From Progne subis subis (taxonomy: Eukaryota; Chordata; Aves; Passeriformes; Hirundinidae): DNA of 64,000 nucleotides. The position numbers were made by a program, and so were the translations under genes. Positions 48,661 through 60,560 of this stretch are shown piece after piece. The DNA lies in NCBI GenBank assembly GCA_022316685.1, contig JAKJHU010000168.1, positions 248,001 through 312,000 of the forward strand, read 5' to 3'. Numbering within the stretch: the stretch's first letter is position 1; every line of letters begins with the position of its first letter. A model generated the notes under the pieces. The model made no database searches. It was not told the DNA's origin and saw only the letters and a program-made list of their open reading frames with translations.

Positions 48661-48730
48661 TCATAGAATCACAGAGGAGACCTCAAAGATCATCTCATTC
48701 CACCCCCTTGCAATGGGAAAGGACATCATG
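48661..48730 (-). mobile_element. CR1 LINE 3' end, short
   Basis: Reverse tail: 'tcatagaatcacagaggaga', 'ctcattccacccccttgcaa'. Confidence 0.85.
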
Positions 48731-50098
48731 GCCTGGAGTTTGTCAGGTTTTTGTGGTGGTGTGTTGGTTATTTTTTTTTGAGGGTAAATAATTTTTGGGA
48801 GATGCTTGCTGCTGCCCTGGCAGCCCTGACTGGGCCAAGAGTGAGGGATGCAGTTCACTTGATTGTGTGCATTAATCCAATTTCAGTCCTGGCTGGCTGA
48901 CAGCAGGAGCCCTGATTAGCAGGTGTGACTGAGGATGTGATTCAAACATTCCTTTTGCTTCAGTGTCCAGCTCTAGTGAAGCAAAATAATGATTTACACA
49001 TCATAGTCTCAGTTGTGTTCCCCCCCCCCCAAATTTGCTTTGAATGTAAATGCTGGAGCAGCAGCAGTTCCACCATGGAGACTGAAGCCAGGCTCAGATT
49101 TGTCTGAAATTCAGTGATGCTGAAAGCTGGCAGCTGCCTTTTTCTGTCTGTCACGGGGTGAATGTGCAACAGGCAGTGAGTGACAGGCATGTCAGGGTTT
49201 GGGGGTTAAAAGCACAGGTGTCATGGGCTGAAACAGAGGAAAATGGAGCAGTGTTGTGCGCAAAAAGCACTGAGAGGCCTCGTTTTAGTTGGTTTTTCCT
49301 CTGTTATCTGTAATGGAGGAAAACTTGATGCTGCAGGTTTGTCCTGACAGCTTTTGGCAGTTCCCTGTACTCCCTGGTTTTTGCTAACAGCATCGCGGTG
49401 AGCATCCCCTCAGGGGAGCCTGAGAGGGGCCATGCTGCCCGAGGGGCTGTGGCTGCCCCTGGCGAGGCTCCCTGTGCATGGACATCCCCCTGGGACAGCA
49501 GTGTGTGCTGCTGCTCCCACCCCATGCAGCCCCTCTCCTTCCCATCTCCTGCTCTCGGGAGTGGCAGGCTGGCCCAGGACCGCCTGGGGCGTGGTGCTGG
49601 GCTATTCCCCTCCAGTGTGACTGATCCTCACCAGTTCCCACTCCTGCAGAGGGTTTCTCTTTCCCCAGCAGTTCGCCCTTGTGCCTTGGCTTCTGAACAG
49701 GGCACAGTGACCTCTCTTAACACCCCAGGCTGCAGGCTAATGAGCAAGGGCCGTGTAATTAATAAATGACCACCAGTGTGGCAGTGAGGGAGTGCATTGG
49801 GCACTCTTGCCAAGCTGTGCATGTCTTCTGGGGTCAGGAGGAAGCACGAATAAATCTTGGCTGCTGTTGCCAAATAGAGGGGAGAAAGGATAAATGAATG
49901 TAAAGCCCACAGTTCTTACTCACGTCTGCTTTTTACTGCTGAATAAGAAATTAATGTAATCCGTGAGCTAATGCAATCTATCATCAGCCCAGTGATTGAT
50001 CATCATCCTGAAAGAGGGCAGCACGTCCTGGTTTAATATCAGAGCAAGGAAGGGAGGTTTGTCTCCTCACAGGAGAGACTCCGGCTCGTGGCTGCTGG

Positions 50099-50335
50099 GA
50101 TCACAGAATGGTTTGGGCAGGAAGAGACCTTAAAGATCATCCTGTTCCACCCCCTGCCATGGGCAGAGACACCTTCCACTGTCCCAGGCTGCTCCAAGCC
50201 CAACCAGCCTGGCCTTGGATACTGCCAGAGATCCAGGGGCAGCCACAGCTTCTCTGGGCACCCTGTGCCAGGGCCTGCCCGCCTTCCCAGGGAATAATTT
50301 CTTCTCAGTATCCAATCTAAACCTTCCATTCTTCA
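50099..50335 (-). mobile_element. CR1 LINE 3' fragment
   Basis: Reverse CR1: 'gatcacagaatggtttgggc', 'gatccaggggcagccacagc', 'tatccaatctaaacctt'. Confidence 0.92.
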
Positions 50336-51727
50336 TGTTGAGGCCATTAAGTTCTTTTAAAACTGAACTCATTGCTCAGGCCTGAGGGAGGGGGTGAGCT
50401 GAAGCTGCTGGATGGGACAGTGCTGGACCAGAGATCCCTGGGTTTCGTGTCCCTGTGTGTGTGGGAGGCTGTGCTGGGCACGGGGCTGCTCTCCTGTGCA
50501 GGACTCAGGTGTCACTCACCTCTCCCTGACTGCTGCCACTGCGTGGGGATCGTGCAGGTCACTGCTGGGCAGGGTCTGGGGGTCTCTGTCCCTTGCAGTG
50601 GGAGGCAGAGCACAGATGGCTGCGTGCTGGCACACGGCCTCGGCTGCCCAGAGCCCGGGAGGAGCTGCTGTGACAGTCCCTGGGGTGAGGGGCTGGATGG
50701 ACCCTGCAAAGGGTGAGTCAGGTCATGTTCCCCATCTTCCACTCACCAGTGGCTGGTGGGGGAGTTGTGCTGGTTTTGGGGAAGCTGAGCCAGCACTTGG
50801 CCCTCCAGCATGAGCACTTGGGATGCAGCATGCCTTGGTTCCGTTGTCATTCTGCAAGGAGAAAATGGGGAGAGAGCGCAGGGAGGGACGGACCGTGCCT
50901 GGGCTGGGGACTCGCAGCCTTTCCCTGCGTCCATAAAGCCTGACAAACACCAGCACAGCACTCCTGGCATTGGTGGGACCTGTAGGGATTGTTGGGCAGG
51001 GTTTTAATGGGAGTTGTGAACCGACTGTGGCTGGGGAAGCTGTGTGCACCGCGGTTTGCACGAGCGAGAGCCAGGTCCTGCCACATCTGACATTTCACTG
51101 CAGCAGTGGTTAAACACAGTTAAACACATCTGTTTGATCTGCATCCATGATGTCCCCTTTCCAGAGCAGGAAGAGCAGTTCTTCCCGATTCCCTTTATAT
51201 TTGGTGTTGTTTTTCGCATTAAGTTGCAGGGAGAATTTGCCTTTTCAGGGGGGATCCCTTGGGAGGTGTGTGCTGGGCTGAGCTGTCCCATCAGTGGCCA
51301 CTGCTGAGTGTTCCCACCTGTGAGATCTGTGCTGAGGTCACTTGAGAGTGACCCCAGGGGCGTGGGGGTGAGGGCAGTGCGTGTGCTGCTGTGTGCCATG
51401 GGCAGCAGTGAGGACTGGCTGCTGGCTCACTGCAGGCAGCAGAGCTGCTCTCATCCCAGAACTGGGAAATGAAGGAAGAGGGATAAAAACTGTTGTCCTT
51501 GGGGGTTTGTTTTTCTGCATATGGAAATCGTTGCTGGTAGGGGTGTGAAGTGCAAGTGCTGGGAAGGGACAGGATAGGGCAGGTCCAGGGGCTGGAGCAC
51601 AGGCCCTTGTTTAGCTTTGGTCTCCTTAAGGAGCTCTTTTGAGCCCTTGGCTCTCTGCCAGTCTGGGGGCAAAAGGAAAACAGGGATGATAAAGGGATTT
51701 AAGCTGGGATGTGTCAAGCCAAAGAAG

Positions 51728-52021
51728 AGGGCTGGCGAGGGACTTGGGACAAGGGCCTGGAGTGATGGAACAAAGGGAATGGCTTCCCACTGCCATGGCA
51801 GGGGTCGATGGGATATTGGGAAGAAATTCTTGGCTGTGATGCCCAGGCATAGGGTGCCCAGAGAAGCTGTGGCTGCCCCTGGATCTCTGGAAGTGTCCAA
51901 GGCCAGGCTGGACGGGACTTGGAACAACCTGGGGTGGGGGAAGGTGTCCCTGTGCGTGTTGGGTGGAATGGGATGTGCTTTAAGGTCCCTCTCAACCCCA
52001 AACCATCCTGTGATTCTATGA
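51728..52021 (+). mobile_element. CR1 LINE 3' fragment
   Basis: Forward CR1: 'gggaatggcttcccactgcc', 'agaagctgtggctgcccctg', 'aaaccatcctgtgattctat'. Confidence 0.93.
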
Positions 52022-52770
52022 AATCCCTCTTGTCTTGGTCTTCTGTTGATATGAGAGTGCTCTCATGGGCCCTCTGTCTGCTCCAGGCCCTGGCACAAGG
52101 GGGTGAGACCCCCTACCTGGTCTCAGGAGTGGGTCAGGCAGGAGAAGGGGAGCGTTGGGCACTTCTGCTGCTGTCTGCACGTGGGTTACCACCTCCAAGT
52201 GAAAAACAGCCAAAGCACAGGCTCCAGTGGTGGAGCTCTCCCTCATCTTTTCCCCAAAGCTAACTTTGCAGACACAAAGGCAGGTCTGTGTCCCTGCCTT
52301 GGCAGGGCTCGCCGTGGGCCAGCGTTGGCTTTGTGCGCTCCGGGAGCCGCAGATGGGCCGGGGCGAGCGGCTGCTCAATGCCAGCATTGTCTGTGGCCAC
52401 CCCGCCTCCCTTGGGGGGACAGCCAGGGGGTGCTGGCCGTGCCCCCCTTGCTGCTGCTCTGGGTCCCCAGCACCCCCAAGAGCTGGGCACTGCCTGGGGG
52501 CACAGAGCTGCCGATGCCATCTGTCCATCTGTCCCTGATGGCCCCTGGCTCCTGCAGGGTCCTGCCCTCGGCCGCCCACCTTCTCAGGGCAGGAAGGAGG
52601 GTTCATCCCCAGAGCACGTGGTCCTGCCTGGATGGAGTTGCACCAACCTCGGCCTTTGCCATCTGCACTGCTGCCATGGGGGTGAGAGAAAGGAGCGTTG
52701 GCTATATCCCCATTCCAGCAAGGTTTTAGTGCTCCTGACACAGGACAGGGGGATGGAGCCCCTTGGAGAG

Positions 52771-53436
52771 TGTCTCGGTTTAAAAAGACAGGTGTCTGCT
52801 AGGGAGAGACAGGCCTCTCTAGGAATGGGGAATTCAAATCCTTCCCTCCGTGTTATTATAATTTGGAAGATTAAAAGTAAAACTTTTCAGTCAGAGCTAT
52901 GGGGAAAGGAATAACAGTCCTTTACTAGTAAATATAACAGGACAGACAAACAACAACAGCACTTATAATAATAATAAAACAGAACCAAGAACCCCGAGGG
53001 CAAACGGTGGAAGCTCCGGCGCTGGTGGCTGGAAGCTGGAAGCGGTGGACTGTCCTCAGCAGGCAGGGGGGTGCCCCGGCAGGCAAAGTGGACAGTGCCG
53101 GAGAACCCGCAGCGGTTGGATCCCGGGCTGACCCAAAATCCAGCAGGGTAACGAAGAAACTCCGAATTCCTGGGCGCTCTAACAGATGATAGAATTCCCA
53201 GGACCAGACTCCTCCGTTAGCTGTGGACTCCAGGCAGCTCTCAGTCGCCCGACCGTCCTCCCCGGCAAACCAAGAGCAGTGAGCCCACCACCCTCAGCTC
53301 CCAGGAACCTTTCCCTCCCCCAAAACTAAGTGATCAACTTCCTTTGTCTGGGTTGAGCACCCTTTAACTACCAGTATTTAGTCCCCTAGCAACTTATGGG
53401 GGGGAAAAATTCTACAGGAAAATGTAACCCTCAACA
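52771..53436. mobile_element. Solo LTR, 666 bp (copy A)
   Basis: Bounded by TGTCTCGG and CCCTCAACA, with a perfect 5-bp target duplication GAGAG on each side (52766-52770 and 53437-53441). Aligns end to end with copy B at 57996-58675. The reverse reading (TGTTGAGGG...GAGACA) is probably the sense direction, but this is not proven. No primer-binding site or viral gene flanks it, so it is a solo LTR left by recombination. Confidence 0.85.
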
Positions 53437-56400
53437 GAGAGGGTGCACCCCACCAGGTGTAGGGACCAACCCTCTGCACCGCTGCTCCTTGACTTCCCTG
53501 CCCTCCTGTGCTCTTCCTCTGTCCGTATCTGTCTCAGACTGCAGCAGGAGAAGGTGGAAAAACCAACCTGTGAATGGTGCAGGGCCAAGCTGAGGGTGCT
53601 GGAGCTGGGACAGGGGCTTGGTGGATGCGGATCCACACAGGGTCTTGGGGGATGTGTGCTGTATTTTCTCCAAGTGCAAGTATGGACTGCAGCGTCCTTC
53701 AGGTGAACCTAAAGGAAGAGACAAGCAGCTGTGTGGTCAGGGAGAGCTTGGGAGGAGCTGCCTTTGGACAGCGTGGTCTTTGTGACTGCTGCAAGAAGAG
53801 GTGACACAAAGCAGTACAAGGCAGGTGGGCACAGCATGGCCTGTGCCCCTCGCCTGCTCTCTGCCACCCTCCCTCCCTGGATCTGCCTGTGAACACCTTG
53901 GCTGTCCAGAGGTTGTAGGAGTGGTGGTCAGGGTTGTTTTAATGCCTGAGCAAATGTGAGAACAGGTTTCTACGGGGCCCCAGGCTCCTGGCAGGAGTCC
54001 GATCGCTCTGTGTTCCCTTCCTGCATCCTGTGTGCATGGGGCTGGTTGGGGGGTCTGGTGGCTGCCACTAGAGCCTTCTGCTCCCTCTTCCATGCTCCCA
54101 CAGACAGTGGAATTTCAGGGTGAGCTCTTCCCTTAAGAGCTAGGAGACTGGAAGCACTGCCCCTGTCTCTGATCCCCTATGCAGCCCCCCCTGCTTTCTG
54201 GATGAAGGTAGGAGAGGAGGGAGTAGCAGGAGACTGGAGCTGTGGCAGGATGGGTCCCCAGGGCAGAAGTGATTTATGTCCTCATGGTGTGTGGGGTAGG
54301 GGCACAAGAGGGTGGCGAGGCACTGCTGCTCCTGTGGCTCTGGCACTTGTGGGACGGGGGTGCACTGCTGGAACTCCTCACCTGTGCTCAACCCTGTCTT
54401 GATCCCACTGCCTTCTTCCACCCCACCTCTGTGTGCTCTTCGCTCAGCACCAGACTCTTTTGGGTGGCCAAATACCTCTCTATCTATCTATATCTATCTG
54501 TATCTATCATCTATATCTATCATCTATCTCATGGAAGCTCCATCTTTTTGAAGAATTACTTCTTCATTTTCACAGGGGTTGTCTCCTGAGGAGGGCAGTC
54601 CTCCTGCTTTTGGAGCATTGGGTACAGTTCATGCTGAAGGAGCCTCTGTCCCCCAGTGCCCTGTGGAAGTTGCTGCTGCCCCTTGTGCCCGCTCACCTGC
54701 CTGCTCTTTGTGCTGCCGGGCACGGAGATGGATGGTACCACGTGGGTGGGCTGAGAGAGGCTTCGCAGAGGCTGCTCTTCCTCTGGTGCTGTGAAATCTG
54801 GCACTCCTGGGACTTCTGCTGTGAGCTCCATGCCTGGGTTACAGCTCCGGGGAGAGGGAAAAACGCCTCTGCAGAAGATGGTGGTTAAGACATCAAAGGC
54901 ATTGAAGCGGGAGGGATGTAACAAATATAATTGTCATGGGGTGCTTCCCTCTCGGCGCTGGGAGCAAGCTGTATGAGATGGAGAGAGATGCTGTGCACAG
55001 AAATGTGCTCTTTGGTGGTGTCAGAGATGTCAGGATGACAAGGTGCAATTCCCATCTAAGCTCTTGCTATGAGGTGCTGGCTCTGGTAGGGGGAGGCAGA
55101 GCAGGGTGCTAATCCCTTGGGAATGAACAGGAGGCAGAGCACTAAGGCTCTTTTTCCTTTTTCCCTCCCCTGTGCTTGTAGATCTGACCTAGAAATTCCT
55201 TACTACATTTGCTGAGCTGGCTTAGTTAAAAACTTGACTAATTTCTGGAGGATTAATTATTCAGAGAGCATGGTGGGGGGAGGGTAATGTCTACTCCTAA
55301 CACTGTAGGCCAACCTGCTCAGGATTCCTGGCTGGGGGACAGGTGCTGCCCTGTCCCCACGTGTCCCAAGGGCACATCCACTGTGCAGGTGCCTATTGGG
55401 GAGCACATCATGAGGTAGTTGTGTCTTGCTCTGGTCCTTTTATTTGTTTTCACTCTGCTTAAGCAGAAAATCTAATTCTCTTCAGTGACACAATTTCAGC
55501 TTGTGCTGCTGTTCCTCCTCCCGAGAGGTGCCTGTGACTGATGTCCCCAAGGTCTTATCTCAGCCTCCCAGTTCGGGTTGGGCACCACCACCTTGGCCAG
55601 GGCTTTCACAGGGATCTCTGGAGTCCCCTGGAGAGGGGCTGCCAGCAGCAGATCTGCAGAGATCTGGTGGAAGTGCTGGCGTTTGGGGGATGCTTGTGCC
55701 CCGTCTCTGTGGGTGGGGTGGTGCTGCTCCTCCCTGCGGCGTGCCTGCAAATCACTTCCCAGTCTATCCAGAGCCACTTTGGAGGGAGCATGCAACAAGC
55801 TGAAGTGTGGGTAGGACTTGTTCCTTTAAAGCCACGCTGTTGTGCTCAGGATCATTCCTCAGATGTGCAGTGACAGCAGCTGTTTTTCAGGTTGCAAATA
55901 GCTCCATGCCCTGGAGAGCGTATGGAGGAATGTATTTCCTTGATCTCCACAGGCTCTTGATGTACTGATGAAAGCAGATTCCCTGTTTAACAGCAAAGTA
56001 AGGGCAGGTTGGCAGTTTCTTTCCTTTCTATGCTTTTCCCGTGGTGTTTTGGGAGAAAGCAGGGTGAGGAGGCTGTCAGCAGCCCTTGGACCCATCTGCA
56101 GTGCTGGGGGTGACTCAGGGGCTTGGTCCTTTGCTGCAGTTGTGGGAAGGCAGAGGAGAGACCCACAGGCCTCTGGGCTCCCTGCACCCCTGCCAAAAAG
56201 TGCCTGGAGAGAACACCAGCTCCTCGGGAGAGCTTCTGCAGGGATTGATTTTGTTGCTGTCTGTTCCTCTGCACAGGGGCTTTGTCAGGAGGCAGAGTTT
56301 GTCCTAGACACCATCGTGCAGGCACAGCTGTCACAGCTGGAGGACCCTGGGCCACCCAGGGTTCTGTAAACCCCCTTTTCAGAAGGCAATACCCAAAACG

Positions 56401-57995
56401 TCTGTTTTCCTGACCTGTGTGATCAGACAGCTTTGCTGGTAGTGACTGCAATGCTTTTTGTTTGTGTTTTGGCAGAATGATTGCAATAAACAGTAAATGA
56501 TTTATTAATAACCTGCAAATAGCTGCCCACCAGCTGAGCAGTGGGATGTGTTTGTGCTCTCTCCTCGGCCACAGGGAGCTGCCAGAAGCGTCAGTGTTCA
56601 AAGCTGACACATTTAATGACAGCCAGGGGTGTGCAGCTGCTGGGGCCGCAGTCACTGGGTGCTGAGGCTCTCCCCAAGCCCAGCTCAGGGGTGCACAGGC
56701 AGCGCCGTGGCTTTGGGGAGGGTGTTTCTCTGCTGGATCCGTGCTGGTGCTCATCGCAGGAAAGCAGGGAGGTGAGGAGTGCTCTGCCTGCAGCAGCCCT
56801 GAGAGCTTTATGGGCGCTGGGGGACATAGGTAAGGAGCTGCTGTCGCCCTAAAGGGCCGGCCCAGGGCAGTGCCCTGCAGCTTGCCCATGCCGCCCACAC
56901 CAGTGGCAGGAGTTGGCATTTTACACCAAGTCGTCATCTCAGATGGTCTGCAGGCATCTATTTTCCAGTTTTTCCAACTTCTCTCCCTGCTGGAGTTTGG
57001 AAATCTGTGTGCATCTTTGCTTGGATCAGAGCAACTGAATTTTAGCTGTTATTTCCTTCTGTAAGTCCACCTTCATCCAGGTCCTGCAGGAGCTTTCACA
57101 CAAACTCCTGAACCATGAGGGCTTTAAAGGGAGTGGGGAAGGGTTAAGAGAGGACACCAGTGGCTCAACTTCAGCCCGCTGTGGGAAATTGGGAGGATCT
57201 GCAGGGTGAGGACAGTGGTGGGGAGTGAGTGAAGGACAGGTTGTGCTTCTGGAGCTGTGCCCAGCCCTGTGGCATGGGGAACGACACCACAAGGTGGTGC
57301 TTGGCTGCTTGGGATGTTTCCAGAGCCAGGCTGGGACTGGGGCACTTTAGACTTGGCCTTTCCAAGGAGCAAAGCACTACAGCAGTGAAGGTGGTGGGGG
57401 CAGTTGCTTCAAGCACCCATCTCCAGGTGTGTGCAGCATGTGGGAAGCAAGCTGCACCAGAGATGCACTGCACAGGAGTGTTATCCATGAGTGAAACCCT
57501 CCTCCTGACATTGTGTGCTGGGGAAGGCACCTGGATCTCTGCAGTGGAGCCCTGCACAGCATCTAAACCAACAGGATGGCTCATTTGGAGAGGAGTGGGA
57601 ATTGGCAGCTGTAAGCCCAGAGAGCAGGAAAGAGTGTGAGTCTGCAGGTGGCTGGACCTGGAAACTCGCACTCAGGACCTGGAAACGCTCCCTGAATCTG
57701 TGACACCCAGGGTGTCAGCTCTGGTTCCCTGGGAAAATTATCTGCAGGTGCCTCATGCTGGGTAGTGGCTTTGCTCTGCAGAAGGGCTCTGTGGATGCCA
57801 GTGGGAGCTCTGCTCTGTGAACGCTCCCCCTGCATTGCTTCCTCCTGACTAGTCCAATGTTTTACTGCTCAGGCTCCATTGTGAAGGTGCTGAACACTGA
57901 GGGGGTGTCAGAGTCCAATTTAATGTAGTTTGTGCTGCTTACGAAGTGGCACTTGCTACACCCTCAATAATGCTGTACTAAACTGGGTTATCTCC
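53437..57995. other. Non-coding region between the two solo LTRs
   Basis: No gag, pol or env similarity and no CR1. It holds the (TCTA)n microsatellite and an unexplained 316-aa minus-strand frame (55987-56937). Confidence 0.5.
54481..54530. repeat. Imperfect (TCTA)n microsatellite
   Basis: TCTA/TATC units interrupted by TCTG and TCATC. Confidence 0.9.
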
Positions 57996-58675
57996 TGTCT
58001 CGGTTTGAAAAAAAAAGACAGGTGTCTGCTAAGGAGAGGCAGGCCTCTCCAGGAAAATGAGGAATTTAAATCCTTCCCTCCGTGTTATTATAATTTGGAA
58101 GATTAAAAGAAAAACTTTTCGGTCAGAGCTATAGGGGAAAAGGAATAACAGTCCTTTACTAGTAAATATAACAGGACAGACAAACAACAACAGCACTTAT
58201 AATAACAGTAAAACAGAACCAAGAACCCTGAGGGCAAACGGTGGAAAGCTCCAGCGCTGATGGCTGCAAGCTGGAAGCGATGGATTTTGTCCTCAGCAGG
58301 CAGGGGGGTGCCCCGGCAGGCAAAGTGGGCAGTGCCAGAGAACCCGCAGCGGCTGGACCCCGGGCTGACCCAAAATCCAGCAGGGTAATGAAGAAACTCC
58401 GAATTCCTGGGCACTCCAACAGATGATAGAATTCCCAGGACCAGACTCCTCCGTTAGCTGTGGACTCCAGGCAGCTACTCCGTAGCCCGACCGTCCTCCC
58501 CGGGAAAACCGAGAGAAGTGAGCCCACTCCTTAGTTCTCCTGGGAGCCTCCTCCCTCCCCCAGAACAAAGTGATCAACTTCTTTTGTCAGGTTAATCACC
58601 GCTTAACTACCCCTACTTAAAAATCTAGCAACTCAAGGGGGGGAAAAATTCTACAGGAGAACTTAACCCTCAACA
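57996..58675. mobile_element. Solo LTR, 680 bp (copy B)
   Basis: Same family and orientation as copy A, from TGTCTCGG to CCCTCAACA, with an extra A run near the start and scattered substitutions and small indels. The flanks share only CTCC (57992-57995 and 58676-58679), different from copy A's GAGAG. It is therefore a separate insertion rather than the other end of one provirus. Confidence 0.85.
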
Positions 58676-58910
58676 CTCCCCAAAGCCATGAGATTCTTTA
58701 GTTATGATGTTCCTGATGCTGTGACAGCCTGTGCTCCTCTGGTCCATGTCCCTCCTGGGTGGGGAGCTGGGGTTAATTCTTGCCTGCCTGTCAGGACAAG
58801 CACCAGCAAGTGCTTTGGGTTCCCAAAGTGCCACTCACAAGACTCGGTGAAGTGTGGAAGCTCCCTGCGGCCCCTGGCCTGGGGCTGTTTGTCCTCTTGC
58901 TGCAGCCCCA

Positions 58911-59168
58911 GGAGCCCCTGAATTCCAGTGGGACCCAGTGAGGATCAGGAGCCCCTGAATTCCAGTGGGACCCAGTGAGGATCAGGAGCCCCTGAATTCC
59001 AGTGGGACCCAGTGAGGATCAGGAGCCCCTGAATTCCAGTGGGAACCAGTGAGGATCAGGAACCCCTGAATTCCAGTGGGAACCAGTGAGGATCAGGAAC
59101 CCCTGAATTCCAGTGAGAACCAGTGAGGATCAGGAGCCCCTGAATTCCAGTGGGAACCAGTGAGGATC
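58911..59168. repeat. 37-bp minisatellite, seven copies
   Basis: Seven head-to-tail 37-bp units, each beginning GGAGCCCCTG or GGAACCCCTG and ending AGTGAGGATCA. A few variants (GGGACCC or GGGAACC) mark later copies; the last unit stops one base short. It starts 235 bp after solo LTR copy B. Confidence 0.97.
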
Positions 59169-60402
59169 GCTGCTGAGCGTTCCTTTGCGTCTTCCCTTGG
59201 AATCAAGGTCTGCCTCTCTCTCTGCAGGCATGGCATGGCTGTGTCTGCACATTTGCTTTACTGCTGATGGAGCTGCTTCACCCACTGGCTCCTGCATCCA
59301 GGAAGGGCTCACAAGAGCAACTGCAGCTTTTCCTTTGCTCCACAGAGCCGCTCGGGTGCCTGGATAACTGCAACGTTTGCTGGATTTCATCAGAGGAGAG
59401 AGGCGCATCTTTCTTAATAGCCTGTGTAATTTTTTCCAAAGGGACTCATTGCATTAAATCTTTAATCCAGCCAGCTGCTAAGGGAGAACCGTCAGGCTCT
59501 CTGCTTTTGCTGTGGAGCTCTTGCACCGCCCTAATGTTACCTGAGAGGCTTTCCCCTTCAGAGTAGCTGGAGCTGGTGCAGTTGGAGCCTTTGGAAGGGA
59601 GCTGGAGTGGCAAAGGGTCTCGTTGCTCCTCTGCTTTCTCCCTGTCCTTTGCTGTAGTGCCTTATCCACTGTGTGCCAGGGAAGCAGCATCCTCTCTCTG
59701 TTGTGTGCACTTGGGTCACAGCAGCTAGAACAGTGTGAGATAAACTGCTCTGGATTTGGGATGTGCTGTTGCAGGGCTGCTACCGGAAACCCTGTTCCAG
59801 CAGGTTGCTTCTGCTTGTGATTTCTTTTCTTTCCATCCTCAAAAATCCTTGCTTGCCCCAATTTCTTAAGAGTTTCAGGGTTGCTGACTGTCATTTTTGG
59901 TAGCTTTTTTTATAAAATGCCTTTTGGAAATCAGGTGACATTTTGCTGAGCCTGGTGCTGCCTGCCCTGCTCCTGGGCAGGGGAGAAAGAGGGCTCTGCT
60001 AGCCCAGGTCACACTGTCCCATCCTTCTCATGCTGGTTTGACTTTTATGTTGCATTTGCTGCATGCTCTGACCTTTTCTTCCTTCCTGTCCCCTGCTTTC
60101 TGCCCTCACAGCCTTCTCTGTGAGGCAGGAGTAATTTGGGAGGAAAGCCTCATTCGTTTTTCGTGCTCAGCCATGGGTGCAGCTGTTGACTGTGCTGGCA
60201 ATTGCCTTTGATAGACATTTACAGAGACAGTGACCCGTGAAAGAGTAAATCAAAGACTAAAGCTGGTGCCTGGGAGGCACCTTAATCTGATGTGTTCCTC
60301 TGCAAATAGTGGGCAGGTAACAAAGACACATCTACAAATCAGGCAGAGTTCAGCTTCCCAAAGAAAAGGAGCCTGAGGATGGCTAGGACATCTCCAGACT
60401 TA

Positions 60403-60560
60403 TCATAGAATCATGGAATGTCCTGAGTGGGAATAAACCCATGAGGATCATTGAGTCCAGTTCCTGGCTCAGCACAGACACCCCAACAATCCCACCCTGT
60501 ACATCCCCTGAGCTCTGGCAGCCTTGGGGCCGTGACCATTCCCTGGGGAGCCTGGGTATC
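60403..60560 (-). mobile_element. CR1 LINE 3' fragment
   Basis: Reverse tail: 'tcatagaatcatggaatgtc', 'gaggatcattgagtccagtt', 'caccccaacaatcccaccct'. Confidence 0.9.

Larger units (their letters stand above)
43961..52770. other. Non-coding region with CR1 insertions
   Basis: Five CR1 pieces and a (GGA)n run near 44613-44634; no coding exon recognised. AT-rich sequence at 49900-50030, just left of a CR1, could be a conserved element. Confidence 0.5.

Noticed and set aside
52016..52914. 241-aa minus and two 208-aa plus frames
   Set aside because: Mutually overlapping shadows in GC-rich DNA; one edge runs into CR1 sequence and the other into solo LTR A.
52771..58675. A full provirus with two LTRs
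   Set aside because: Target duplications differ and no gag, pol, env or primer-binding site lies between the LTRs.
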